Program-made: the position numbers and the translations under genes
Part shown: in pieces, positions 17,267 through 27,588 of the stretch
Layout of the letters: every line of letters begins with the position of its first letter
Numbering within the stretch: position 1 is the stretch's first letter
Notes under the pieces: generated by a model
What the model was told of the DNA's origin: nothing
The model's database searches: none
What the model saw: only the letters and a program-made list of their open reading frames with translations
Source: Candidatus Aenigmatarchaeota archaeon
Lineage (GTDB): Archaea > Aenigmatarchaeota > Aenigmatarchaeia > CG10238-14
Assembly: GCA_018304545.1 (NCBI GenBank)
Contig: JAGVVZ010000006.1
Span: 40,239 to 104,238 of the forward strand
DNA length: 64,000 nucleotides
Reading direction: 5' to 3'

Positions 17267-19699
17267 TCAGAACGATTCATGTCTTCTTCTTCCTTTATGA
17301 GGATCATATTTGAAAGTAAACCACAGTATGACAATAACTAGAATGAAAAACAAAATCATTAACCAAAACCAATCAGGCAGAGTCATTCTTCTTTTTACAT
17401 TCAAACTTGAAGTAATGGAATAATTGACTTGCCCGGCAACTGTCAATGTGAACTGATAAATCTTTTCTTCAGCATCACATGGCACATCAACTGTCGCTTC
17501 AACAGGCTTGACCTCATTGGATTTCACATAAATTTTTGTAGACGGCAACAAGAACCATTCACCTGTTTCTCCTAGTATTTTCAATTCAAAGGCATCATCA
17601 TTCTCTCCTTTATTAGTGACCCAAAATTTGATTTTATTTGTTTCACAACTGAAAACATCATATTGACTCTGGACTTGTATGAACGGCAAGCCGCCTGCAG
17701 AATTAAATTCTCTGGTCAAAGAATCGGAGACGTATTTGTTCGTGGCAAAAGCACTCATCCTAAATATTCTGCTAAGATCTGTTGGAGTGTAAACTGTGAA
17801 AAGGATATCTTTCGTCTGATTGACACCAAGAGAAAATATTGGGGAATAATAAGATTTCCTGAATGCCTGCAAACTTGCGATTATATTTCTCTCAGTATTC
17901 TTACCGCAATTTGAAATCTTTGCTCTTACATCAACATTTTTTTGTGGAGTGGTCTTGTCCTCCACCCAGATATCTTCAGCAACCAAGCAATGATCAGGTT
18001 TAGAGGACAGCAAATCTTCAATGCTCTTCCCGCCACAGTCTTTCACGACAAACTTCGTAAATTCCGTATCCCTGCCTTCTCCCTGAACTATAATCTTTGC
18101 CTCATGCATTCCCGGATCTAACTGGAAAGGTTTTATGCCGTATCTTACCGAAAGCATATCATCCTCATTCTCATCCAGAATTTCTTCATCATCACCGATC
18201 AAAATAAATTTGCCGCTATTATCTTTGACGAAAAACATCGCTTTTATTTTTGAGGGATCTGGTAACTGTGATTTGATTCTGGCAAAGAGGAACAGCTCCT
18301 CATTCTCATCATTGCATATGCTTATCGGACTAACTCCTACATCGTCAATCAATACGAACTGCGGTGTTTCTTCGATTTCCAATTCCTTGGTTTCTTTATC
18401 AGAAGATTCTTCTACAGACGCTTCGACTGTCACGTTGTGAATGCCTTCTGTGAAATTATTTGCCTTCAGATTGAAGCTGATTGACTGGGATTCTGTTTTC
18501 GCCAAATTCAAAGTTTCTGAATCAAACTCTCTGTCGTCTATTGACATGCTAACTGAAACGGGATGCTTGCCATCAGGCGCTTCGCTTAATCTGACATTGC
18601 TTAGAATTACCATTTCCCCGTCCTGTTTTACAGATGACGGCTGCACTTCGGTGTCATAAACATCCACCACAAATTTAACGGGCTTGGATTTTACGACAAC
18701 CGTCACTGCGTCTAAATCAGCAGCTCCTTTATTATCAGTAACCTTTAACGATATTGCATGGCTGCCGACAGAATAAACTCTGCTAAAAGATATAGAATTG
18801 CTTAATAATATTTCCTCTTCCCTCCATTCGTATGAAACTATGTAGCCATCCGGATCGTATGATTTGATTCCATCTAACACTACAAATTCGTTTTCAAAAA
18901 CTGTTTGGTCAGGACCGGCATCTGCAACTGGCGGCATGTTTTTGATTGTTGTTGTGGTTGGTGGAACTGTAGTTGACGTGGCTTTGGGATTCACTCTATA
19001 TCCCCCTGAACCAGAACACATAATAGATCCAGAAATACCTATACAAGTTGCTCCGCCCTTTTCACCTGTGAAGGTTGCTGTATAAAAATTAGGGTTTAAT
19101 GTTCTTCCTATCCATGACCACGTGCATACTCCTCCGCTACAGCTGATCGAATCGGGTGAGTTAGAATTGACATAAGCCCCTCCGCCTGAATTCATAGAGA
19201 CACATGTGTAACCGTAACTTGATTGCGCTTGGAATGTAACTGTATCTCCAGAAGTTACGCTATTTGGTATCACTGTAACGGTAATCGGATCGCAGGTACT
19301 TGGAATTGTAGGCGGTGGAGGAGAAGACGGTGGCGCGGTAGATGGTGGTGGTTGATACGGAGCTTTATACCAAATGGTATTACCGCAATAGCTGCACTTG
19401 GTCGAACATACTTGGCCCGGACTGCATGTACTTGTCAGATATTGTCTTTCCCCCTGACAATCATCATTGCATCCAGTAGCGGATAGATCCTTGCATGCGG
19501 GCTGATTATATTTGGGACACATCTCAATGAGAAATTGCCCTGAGGTGACCTGAGACCCGCATCCACCCCAGTTAAATGAACATCCTCTGCCGCATCCGCC
19601 TCCAGCATTATAATCACTGCATGAACAGCTAACTGATAAAACTGGTTGGAGCAACAAAACAAAAGCAAGCAAGATAGATAGATAGAATTTAGAAGACAT
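17267..19699 (-). CDS. large surface protein with Cys-rich N-terminus, PKD-like domain, CARDB-like repeats and C-terminal TM
   Basis: 810 aa; signal peptide; MPPVADAGPDQTVFENEFVVLDGIKSYDPDGYIVSYEW; C-terminal TM followed by a basic tail. Confidence 0.8.
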   Translation of the reverse strand: MSSKFYLSILLAFVLLLQPVLSVSCSCSDYNAGGGCGRGCSFNWGGCGSQVTSGQFLIEMCPKYNQPACKDLSATGCNDDCQGERQYLTSTCSPGQVCSTKCSYCGNTIWYKAPYQPPPSTAPPSSPPPPTIPSTCDPITVTVIPNSVTSGDTVTFQAQSSYGYTCVSMNSGGGAYVNSNSPDSISCSGGVCTWSWIGRTLNPNFYTATFTGEKGGATCIGISGSIMCSGSGGYRVNPKATSTTVPPTTTTIKNMPPVADAGPDQTVFENEFVVLDGIKSYDPDGYIVSYEWREEEILLSNSISFSRVYSVGSHAISLKVTDNKGAADLDAVTVVVKSKPVKFVVDVYDTEVQPSSVKQDGEMVILSNVRLSEAPDGKHPVSVSMSIDDREFDSETLNLAKTESQSISFNLKANNFTEGIHNVTVEASVEESSDKETKELEIEETPQFVLIDDVGVSPISICNDENEELFLFARIKSQLPDPSKIKAMFFVKDNSGKFILIGDDEEILDENEDDMLSVRYGIKPFQLDPGMHEAKIIVQGEGRDTEFTKFVVKDCGGKSIEDLLSSKPDHCLVAEDIWVEDKTTPQKNVDVRAKISNCGKNTERNIIASLQAFRKSYYSPIFSLGVNQTKDILFTVYTPTDLSRIFRMSAFATNKYVSDSLTREFNSAGGLPFIQVQSQYDVFSCETNKIKFWVTNKGENDDAFELKILGETGEWFLLPSTKIYVKSNEVKPVEATVDVPCDAEEKIYQFTLTVAGQVNYSITSSLNVKRRMTLPDWFWLMILFFILVIVILWFTFKYDPHKGRRRHESF

Positions 19700-19872
19700 T
19701 CGACTCTAAATATAATTGTATTTAACTAGTATTTCTATTTTGCAATTAGGAACTTTAGCAATTTTAATATATATTTCTCGAAGAGTTGAATGAGTTAATT
19801 CTAAAAGAACTGAGTTGTAAATGCTCGAAATTAAGTTATATAATTTTATAGTTGTAAATTTTAGTTGGTAAC

Positions 19873-20820
19873 ATGAAGTTCAATAAAATTGTTATGATCG
19901 GAATTGGAGAAACATCATTAGACTCAGTATATTGGAGAAAAATAGATGCACTAGGTGAAAAGGTAGTTAAACTTTCTAAGGATAGTTCTGAAATTGAAAA
20001 GCAACTTATGGATGCCGATTGTTTGGTTGTAGGTTTTGGTGTAAAGGTAGATGAAAACAGGATAAAAAATTCACCTAAATTGAAGTATATAGGAATGCTT
20101 GGAACAGGTTATGGAAATATTGATGCTAATTATGCGAATAGCAAGAAAATTGCAGTGACAAATATTCCAGGATATTCAAGAGAAGCTGTAGCTGAACTTG
20201 TCTTTGGAATGATATTGGATCATATAAGAGAATTGGAAAGGGCTAAGCAAAGAGCAAGAAAAGGTGATTATTCTGATTCGGGATATTTTGTTTCTGAAAT
20301 TAAAGGAAAGACATTCGGGATAATTGGATTGGGTAGAAATGGAAGCAGAGTTGCGGAAATTGCTTTAGGTTTCGGTGCAGATGTTAGGTATTGGTCTAGA
20401 AACAGAAAAAAAGAATTAGAATCGAAGGGGATAAAATTTGAAGATATAGATGTATTGATTCCCAAATGCGATCTCTTATCGTTGCATCTTGCGTTAACAA
20501 GAGAAACTGAAAATTTTCTGAACGAAAAAAGAATTGAGAAAATCAAGAACGATGCAGTAGTTATCAACACTTCTCCCATGGAATTAGTGAATTTAGATGC
20601 GTTAGAAAAGAGACTTGTTAAAGGTGATATGACATTTATTTTAGATCATTCTGATGAAATGAGTGAAGAAAATTTAAGAAAACTTTCAAAATATAAAAAT
20701 TGTATGATTTATCCGCCAATTGGTTATATAACAAAAGAAGCAAGAATAGCAAAACAGGATATTTTCGTTGGGAATATGGAAAATTTCTTGAAAGGATCGC
20801 CAACAAATAAAGTTAATTAA
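19873..20820 (+). CDS. D-isomer-specific 2-hydroxyacid dehydrogenase
   Basis: 315 aa; GKTFGIIGLGRNGSRVAEIALGFGADV Rossmann motif. Confidence 0.88.
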   Translation: MKFNKIVMIGIGETSLDSVYWRKIDALGEKVVKLSKDSSEIEKQLMDADCLVVGFGVKVDENRIKNSPKLKYIGMLGTGYGNIDANYANSKKIAVTNIPGYSREAVAELVFGMILDHIRELERAKQRARKGDYSDSGYFVSEIKGKTFGIIGLGRNGSRVAEIALGFGADVRYWSRNRKKELESKGIKFEDIDVLIPKCDLLSLHLALTRETENFLNEKRIEKIKNDAVVINTSPMELVNLDALEKRLVKGDMTFILDHSDEMSEENLRKLSKYKNCMIYPPIGYITKEARIAKQDIFVGNMENFLKGSPTNKVN

Positions 20821-21044
20821 ATCGCGACATCAGATTTTGTAGCTACTGTGCATCGACAATAAATCAGTAGATATAAAACAGAAATCAAAAACCAAATCTT
20901 TTTAAACTTAATATCATAATATTTGAGATACGGGTTGAATATAATGACGGGTAAAGGAACCGGTGTAAGCCGGAACATGGTATAATCGTTTACTTATTCT
21001 CCTAAATATATCTGTCTGCGATTGCTTTTCTGTGAGGTTTTTCT

Positions 21045-23435
21045 ATGGTTAGTGCTGCCTATAACCACCGGACAGAAAAACTGTTGTGGTTGAAAGAAGT
21101 CGGAATGAAGGATATCGCACTAGTCGGCGGCAAGAATGCATCACTGGGCGAAATGATTCAGAACTTAGCAAGTAAAGGAATAAAAATACCGAATGGGTTT
21201 GTTGTCACAACTAATGCATATTTACACTATTTGCGAAGTGCTGGCTTGTATGACAACGTTATGAACATAGCTTCTAGCATAGATCACTCTAGTATAAATG
21301 ATCTAAAAGAAAAGGCGGAAAAAATCAGATGGATGATAACGAACGCGCAAATGCCGAAAGATCTGGAAGAAGAAATATACAAATACTATAAAGAATTAGG
21401 TGATGGCAAAGAAACAGATGTTGCCGTAAGAAGTTCTGCCACGGCTGAAGATTTGTCTGATGCATCTTTCGCAGGCCAACAAGAAACTTTCCTCAACGTT
21501 AAAGGAAAAAAACATCTGATTGGATCTGTGAAGAACTGCTTCGCGTCGCTGTTTACTGAGAGAGCCATCTCCTACAGACACAGTAGAAAAATAGATGACG
21601 TTGCTATCTCGATCACTGTACAAAAAATGGTTAGAAGCGAACATGCATGCTCGGGTGTCATGTTTTCCATTGACACAGAAAGCGGATTCAAAGATGTTGT
21701 ATTAATAAATTCTACATATGGATTAGGTGAAGCTTTGGTAAAAGGCATCGTCAACCCCGATGAGTTCATAGTTTTCAAACCCACATTAAAGAAAGGATAT
21801 AAATCAATAATCAGCAAAAAGGTTGGTTCGAAATCTGTAAAGATAATATATTCATCAAAGGGCACCGAGCAGATAGATGTTCCCGCTCATGACAGAAACA
21901 AATTCAGCTTAACTGATGATGAGATAATCCAGCTAGCAAACTATGCATGCATAATTGAAGATTATTATAAGAAGCCTATGGACATAGAATGGGCTAAAGA
22001 TTCGTTAACTGATGAATTACTCATATTACAGGCAAGACCAGAAACAATTCACTCAATCGACAGCAAAAGCTATATAGAAGAGTATGAATTGAAAGAGAAG
22101 AGCAACATATTAGTAAAGGGGCTGTCTGTAGGATCAAAAATAGGTGTGGGAAAAGTAAACGTTGTTTTGAACAGAAATCAGATGGCTGATTTTAAAGAAG
22201 GAGAGATTCTAGTAACAGATATCACTGATCCTGACTGGGAACCTATAATGAAAAAATCATCGGCTATAGTAACTAACAAGGGCGGGAGAACATGTCACGC
22301 TGCCATCGTATCCAGAGAGCTGGGAATTCCCTGCATAGTTGGAACGGAAAAGGCTACTGGAATATTGAAAGATGGTCAAGACGTCACCGTATCTTGTGCT
22401 GGTGGTGAGATAGGCGAAGTGTATGACGGCAAATTGAAATATGAGATAAGAAAAACGGATACGAAACATCTGCCTGAAACAAAAACTAAGATAATGATGA
22501 ACATTGGCATACCTGATAGCGTATTCTCATACGCCAAAATTCCTTGCGATGGAGTTGGATTGGCAAGAGAAGAGTTCATCATAAGTTCATATATAGGCAT
22601 ACATCCTTTGGCCTTGGTTGGTTTTGATAAACTAACTGAAGACTATCATAAAGATATTGTCAAATCGATAAACGAAAAAACGGGAGGATATGAAGATAAA
22701 AGGCAATTTTTCATTGATAATTTAGCTCAAGGCGTTGCAAGAATAGCTTCGGCATTCTATCCGAAAGATGTCATTGTCAGGTTGTCAGATTTCAAGACGA
22801 ATGAATATTCCAACTTGATCGGCGGCGAACTTTACGAGCCGGTGGAATCAAACCCTATGATCGGATGGAGGGGCGCATCTAGATATTATGATAATAGATT
22901 TATCGATGCTTTCAAATTGGAATGCATTGCTCTGAAAAAAGCGAGAGACGAACTTGGATTGACAAACATAAAAATAATGGTGCCGTTCTGCAGAACTCCC
23001 GAGGAAGGAAAAAAAGTCATAAAAATAATGGAAGAATGCGGACTCAAGCAGGGAGATGGTTTGCAGATATATGTCATGTGTGAAATACCATCCAACGTCA
23101 TACTTGCTGAAGAATTTGCTGAAATATTTGATGGTTTTTCTATCGGTAGCAACGACCTGACACAACTGATACTTGGTTTAGACAGAGATTCCGAGTTGGT
23201 ATCACATATTTATGACGAGAGAAATGAAGCAGTCAAAAAAATGATAAGAAATGTGATAAAAACCGTTAAATCAAAAGGAAAGAAAATAGGCATATGCGGA
23301 CAAGCACCATCGGACTTTCCCGACTTTGCGGAATTTCTGGTCGAATGTGAAATAGACAGCATATCATTAAACCCTGATACAATTATCAAAACTAAAATGC
23401 TGATTGCAGAGAAAGAAAAAATTCTTGGGAGATAA
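21045..23435 (+). CDS. ppsA: phosphoenolpyruvate synthase (pyruvate, water dikinase)
   Basis: 796 aa; VGGKNASLGEM, GGRTCHAAIVSRELGIPCIVGT, SIGSNDLTQL. Confidence 0.93.
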   Translation: MVSAAYNHRTEKLLWLKEVGMKDIALVGGKNASLGEMIQNLASKGIKIPNGFVVTTNAYLHYLRSAGLYDNVMNIASSIDHSSINDLKEKAEKIRWMITNAQMPKDLEEEIYKYYKELGDGKETDVAVRSSATAEDLSDASFAGQQETFLNVKGKKHLIGSVKNCFASLFTERAISYRHSRKIDDVAISITVQKMVRSEHACSGVMFSIDTESGFKDVVLINSTYGLGEALVKGIVNPDEFIVFKPTLKKGYKSIISKKVGSKSVKIIYSSKGTEQIDVPAHDRNKFSLTDDEIIQLANYACIIEDYYKKPMDIEWAKDSLTDELLILQARPETIHSIDSKSYIEEYELKEKSNILVKGLSVGSKIGVGKVNVVLNRNQMADFKEGEILVTDITDPDWEPIMKKSSAIVTNKGGRTCHAAIVSRELGIPCIVGTEKATGILKDGQDVTVSCAGGEIGEVYDGKLKYEIRKTDTKHLPETKTKIMMNIGIPDSVFSYAKIPCDGVGLAREEFIISSYIGIHPLALVGFDKLTEDYHKDIVKSINEKTGGYEDKRQFFIDNLAQGVARIASAFYPKDVIVRLSDFKTNEYSNLIGGELYEPVESNPMIGWRGASRYYDNRFIDAFKLECIALKKARDELGLTNIKIMVPFCRTPEEGKKVIKIMEECGLKQGDGLQIYVMCEIPSNVILAEEFAEIFDGFSIGSNDLTQLILGLDRDSELVSHIYDERNEAVKKMIRNVIKTVKSKGKKIGICGQAPSDFPDFAEFLVECEIDSISLNPDTIIKTKMLIAEKEKILGR

Positions 23436-23437
23436 AA

Positions 23438-24967
23438 ATGAAAATACCTCGCATAATGTCAACACAACATCCCGACTGTGCAAACATGCCTAGTTGGGCA
23501 AAGGGAGAAATGTTTACAAACGGGGAGGAAGTAGAAGAGGTACTAAACGCATTTAAATTGGGATGTGAGGAGCAGCTATGGGATTGGGAAGGAAAAGATG
23601 TTGATTCACATGTTATAAGAAAATTATTTTTGCTGGATAAAAATTTTTTTGAAAAAAATATTTTAGGAAAAGACGTATTCATTACATATAGAATTCCAAA
23701 TCCCGATGTAGAAAAAACTGAAAGGAAAATGATTGTGGAAGCGTTGGAATCAATAGCAAGAAGTGCTGATGTTGCAAAAGAATTTTACGGCAAAGAACAA
23801 ACGCCAATCTTTGAAGTCGCTTTGCCTATGACCACATCTCATCTTCAGCTGCTTAGAGTCTCGTCTTTCTATGAAAAAATTGTTGTTGGGAAGCAGGATA
23901 TAATGGTTCATCCGGAAATAGAGAATTTTTCAATAAAGAATTGGCTGGGGAAGGTTATGCCACAAGAAATCGGAATCATTCCTTTGGTTGAAGACGTTCA
24001 TAGCATATTCAAAATTCGGGAGATATTGAAAAAATTTATTCATTTCAAAAAACCCAAGTATTTGAGACCTTGGTTAGCAAGATCTGATACCGCATTAAAT
24101 TACGGTTTAGCATCAGCAGTTTTAATGATAAAATATGCTTTATCCGAAATATATCAAACACAGCAAGAAACTGGCGTGCTGCAGTATCCCATAATAGGTG
24201 TTGGGTCATTGCCTTTCAGAGGGCATTTATCTCCAGATAACATTGATAATTTTCTTGAAGAGTATTCAGGTTTTCAAACATTCACTTTCCAGTCAGCGCT
24301 GAAATATGATTTTGACAAAAAAGATATTAAGAAAACCATTAAGAAAATAGAAAATAGAAAACTAAAAAAATGTTCTGTTTCCAAAGAAGAGATGAAACAA
24401 GTTTCAAAAATAATAGAAATTTTTTCAAAGAATTACAGACAGAACGTTGCCTCAATGCACGAAGTGATTAATCATGTGTCGAAACATATTCCAAACAGAA
24501 GGATGAGAAAACTGCATATAGGTCTTTTCGGATATAGTAGAGAATTCTCAAAAGGCGTGCATTTGCCAAGAGCAATAAATTTCACTGGCAGTCTTTACTC
24601 AATTGGCGTTCCTCCGGAGATTTTGGGCATGAGGTCTCTTGTTGAAATTGAAAAATCAGGATTCATGGAAACCTTATCAAAGAACTACATTAATATTAAA
24701 GGGGATCTTGAGTTTGCTTTATCATATTTTTCATCTGAAAGTTTAGAAAAGTTAAACAGAACAAAATTATTAACTAATAAGGCAATTGCTTTAATAAAGA
24801 AAGACATGGAAGTAATAAAAGATTTTTATAATCTAACCGAGTTCAATACATCTAAAGAAGAAAAGCATGAGTTATTGGTGAAGAGCATTACCTCAAATTT
24901 GGGAAAAAACAAACCCATTAAAGAATATATTGTCGAGGCTGCAAAGATACGAAGATCTCTAGGGTGA
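23438..24967 (+). CDS. ppcA: archaeal-type phosphoenolpyruvate carboxylase
   Basis: 509 aa; MKIPRIMSTQHPDCANMPSW...GLFGYSRE. Confidence 0.92.
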   Translation: MKIPRIMSTQHPDCANMPSWAKGEMFTNGEEVEEVLNAFKLGCEEQLWDWEGKDVDSHVIRKLFLLDKNFFEKNILGKDVFITYRIPNPDVEKTERKMIVEALESIARSADVAKEFYGKEQTPIFEVALPMTTSHLQLLRVSSFYEKIVVGKQDIMVHPEIENFSIKNWLGKVMPQEIGIIPLVEDVHSIFKIREILKKFIHFKKPKYLRPWLARSDTALNYGLASAVLMIKYALSEIYQTQQETGVLQYPIIGVGSLPFRGHLSPDNIDNFLEEYSGFQTFTFQSALKYDFDKKDIKKTIKKIENRKLKKCSVSKEEMKQVSKIIEIFSKNYRQNVASMHEVINHVSKHIPNRRMRKLHIGLFGYSREFSKGVHLPRAINFTGSLYSIGVPPEILGMRSLVEIEKSGFMETLSKNYINIKGDLEFALSYFSSESLEKLNRTKLLTNKAIALIKKDMEVIKDFYNLTEFNTSKEEKHELLVKSITSNLGKNKPIKEYIVEAAKIRRSLG

Positions 24968-24971
24968 TATT

Positions 24972-26168
24972 ATGGTAAGAATACAAATAAAAAAAGAACT
25001 TGTGAAGTCTCCACTTAGAGACTTGCTAAAAATAGTGAAAGAACTCAAAGGAATGAAAACTTATCCATTCAATATCGGCGATCCGAACAAATTCGATTTC
25101 GACACGCCAGAGTTCTTGAAGAACGAATTAATAAAAGCTGTCAAAGAGAGGAATGGCTATTACAGCGAAGCGGAAGGTGATATGGAATTAAGGAAAACCA
25201 TAGTCGAAAGAGAAAACAAAAAAAATAATGCCAGCATAACAGAAGACGATGTAATCATCACTCAGGGCATAAGCGAAGGCCTATCATTCATCTTTTCTTC
25301 GTTAATAGACAGCGAGAAAGACGAGTTTCTATTGCCTGGTCCCGCATATCCGTCATACATACAATACATAAAATTTTTCGGCGGCAAGTATGCCACTTAC
25401 AAAACTGACGAAAGTGATTCATGGCAACCTGATATAGATGATTTGAGAAAAAAAATAAACGAAAACACAAAACTGATATCAATAATAAATCCCAACAATC
25501 CCACTGGATCTGTCTACGAAAGCAGGATTGTTAAGGAGATAGTGAATATTGCAGGCGAAGAGGAAATACCTGTTCTTTCGGATGAAATCTATGACGAATT
25601 GATTTTCGATAATACCAGATATGAAGGGACATCTTCCATTGCCAAAGACATACCTGTGATTGGCTTAAATGGTTTTTCAAAATCATACCTTGTGCCTGGA
25701 TGGAGACTGGGATATATGTATTTCCATGATGCACAAAACCAATTGAGCAGACTCAAAGAACTGATAAAATCTTTGGCGAGAAACAGGCTGTCGGCATGCA
25801 CTCCGGTAATGAAAGCGTTTGTAGGAATTTATTCGAAACCCAGAGATCATATTGAAATAATAAATAAAAAACTGAAGGACAGAGCTGCATTCGCTCACAA
25901 AAAACTCAATGAAATTGAAGGCATATCTGCTGTTAAACCGCAAGGAGCATTTTACATATTTCCAAAAGTCGAACTGAATGGGAGATGGAAGAATGATGAA
26001 GAGTTTTGCATAGATCTGCTCAAAAACACGGGTATAATATTCCCTTACGGGTCTGGATTTGATCCTGTGTATGGAAAAGACCATTTCAGAAGCGTGATAT
26101 TGCCACCCGTTGAAATGATGGAAGAGGCTTTTGGTAAATTAGAGGATTTCATGAAAAACAGTAAATGA
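24972..26168 (+). CDS. class I/II PLP-dependent aminotransferase (Asp/Ala type)
   Basis: 398 aa; INPNNPTGSVY, SDEIYDELIF, GFSKSYLVPGWRLGY. Confidence 0.9.
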   Translation: MVRIQIKKELVKSPLRDLLKIVKELKGMKTYPFNIGDPNKFDFDTPEFLKNELIKAVKERNGYYSEAEGDMELRKTIVERENKKNNASITEDDVIITQGISEGLSFIFSSLIDSEKDEFLLPGPAYPSYIQYIKFFGGKYATYKTDESDSWQPDIDDLRKKINENTKLISIINPNNPTGSVYESRIVKEIVNIAGEEEIPVLSDEIYDELIFDNTRYEGTSSIAKDIPVIGLNGFSKSYLVPGWRLGYMYFHDAQNQLSRLKELIKSLARNRLSACTPVMKAFVGIYSKPRDHIEIINKKLKDRAAFAHKKLNEIEGISAVKPQGAFYIFPKVELNGRWKNDEEFCIDLLKNTGIIFPYGSGFDPVYGKDHFRSVILPPVEMMEEAFGKLEDFMKNSK

Positions 26169-26224
26169 AAGAGTATTAAGAAAGAATAAAAAACTAACAG
26201 GTTAAAAAATAATGAGGTGTTGAT

Positions 26225-27490
26225 GTGGAAGTGAGAGGATTTGTCGACGAAATAAGAGATTTAGGGGGATTAAAATTTATCAAGCTGAATACTTCAAACG
26301 GCTATCTGCAAATTACTGTTAAAAAGAAGGAGGTCAGCAAAGACGTGCTGGATAAAGTTGAGAAGATAACACGACAATCTGTCATTTCTGTTCAAGGCGA
26401 ATTAAAGAAAAGCAAGGAGGCACCTGGTGGACATGAAATCATACCAGAAAAAGTTGACGTGCTATCAGTTGCTGAAACGCCACTGCCACTAGATCCTTCC
26501 GGCAAAACGTCTGCCGAACTAGATACAAGGTTGGACTGGAGACCGTTAGACTTGCGTTCGCCGAGAAATAGAGCAATAATCAGAATACAATCCAAAATAG
26601 TTGAAGGCATGGAAGAATATTTGAGAAAGGAGGGCTTCACTCAAGTATTCACTCCTTGTATTATTGGTGCAGCATCTGAAGGTGGATCGGAAGTTTTCTC
26701 TGTCACATACTTTGACAAAGAGGCATTTTTGAGACAAGACCCCCAACTGCATAGGGAACTGACAATAGCTGGTGGCATACCAAAAATATTTGATCTTGGT
26801 CCAAGTTGGAGAGCCGAGCTCAGCCATACTGTCAGGCATACATGCGAACATAGAGGATGTGCGGTTGAACTTGCGTATATTAAAGATGAAACAGATACGA
26901 TGAGGGTGGAAGAGCAGCTGATAGTCAATGCATTTAAAAAAGTACAAGAAGATTGCAAAGAAGATTTGGAAGTATTGGATAAACAAATAGAAGTTCCAAA
27001 AACACCTTTCCCGGAATTGAGCTTTCCTCAAATTTATGATGTTTTAGATAGTTTTGGAAAAAAATATAAGAGGGGATTGGAAGATTACGATAGAGAGAGT
27101 GAAGTCTTATTATATAATTATGTAAAAGAGAAGCATAAAAACGATTTCTTCTTTGTCAACAAATTCCCATTCGCCGTCAAACCATTCTATGTGATGAGAG
27201 TTGACGATGATCAGACATGGGCAAGAAGTGTAGATATGATTTACAAAGGCATCGAGCTAAGCTCGGGCGGACAGAGAGAACATAGATACGACAAGCTGAT
27301 GGAACAGGTCAAGCTAAAAGGTTTAACGAATGAAAGTGTGGAATGGTTCACCAAATATTTCAGATATGGCATTCCTCCGATGGGCGGATTTTGCATTGGC
27401 GTGGAAAGGCTGGTAATGCAAATGCTTGATGTCAAAAACATCAGAGAGATCATGCTGTTTCCAAGAACGCCTGAGAGATTATTGCCTTAA
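26225..27490 (+). CDS. aspS: aspartyl-tRNA synthetase, archaeal type
   Basis: 421 aa, GTG start; OB-fold N-terminus, LDTRLDWRPLDLRSPRNRAII, GGFCIGVERLVMQMLDVKNIREIMLFPRTPERLLP. Confidence 0.9.
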   Translation: MEVRGFVDEIRDLGGLKFIKLNTSNGYLQITVKKKEVSKDVLDKVEKITRQSVISVQGELKKSKEAPGGHEIIPEKVDVLSVAETPLPLDPSGKTSAELDTRLDWRPLDLRSPRNRAIIRIQSKIVEGMEEYLRKEGFTQVFTPCIIGAASEGGSEVFSVTYFDKEAFLRQDPQLHRELTIAGGIPKIFDLGPSWRAELSHTVRHTCEHRGCAVELAYIKDETDTMRVEEQLIVNAFKKVQEDCKEDLEVLDKQIEVPKTPFPELSFPQIYDVLDSFGKKYKRGLEDYDRESEVLLYNYVKEKHKNDFFFVNKFPFAVKPFYVMRVDDDQTWARSVDMIYKGIELSSGGQREHRYDKLMEQVKLKGLTNESVEWFTKYFRYGIPPMGGFCIGVERLVMQMLDVKNIREIMLFPRTPERLLP

Positions 27491-27588
27491 TCGAAATCAA
27501 TTGAAGATTCTTAATGATTCTGAGTTTATGAAAATTTTTTCATTTCCTATCGGTGTGCATTATTTACTAGGAAATTAATATATTCAGA

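Noticed and set aside
17663-19668. ORFs opposite the 810-aa surface protein, including the Trp/Arg-rich 19223-19486
   Set aside because: Antisense or out-of-frame artefacts of low-complexity Thr/Pro-rich coding sequence.
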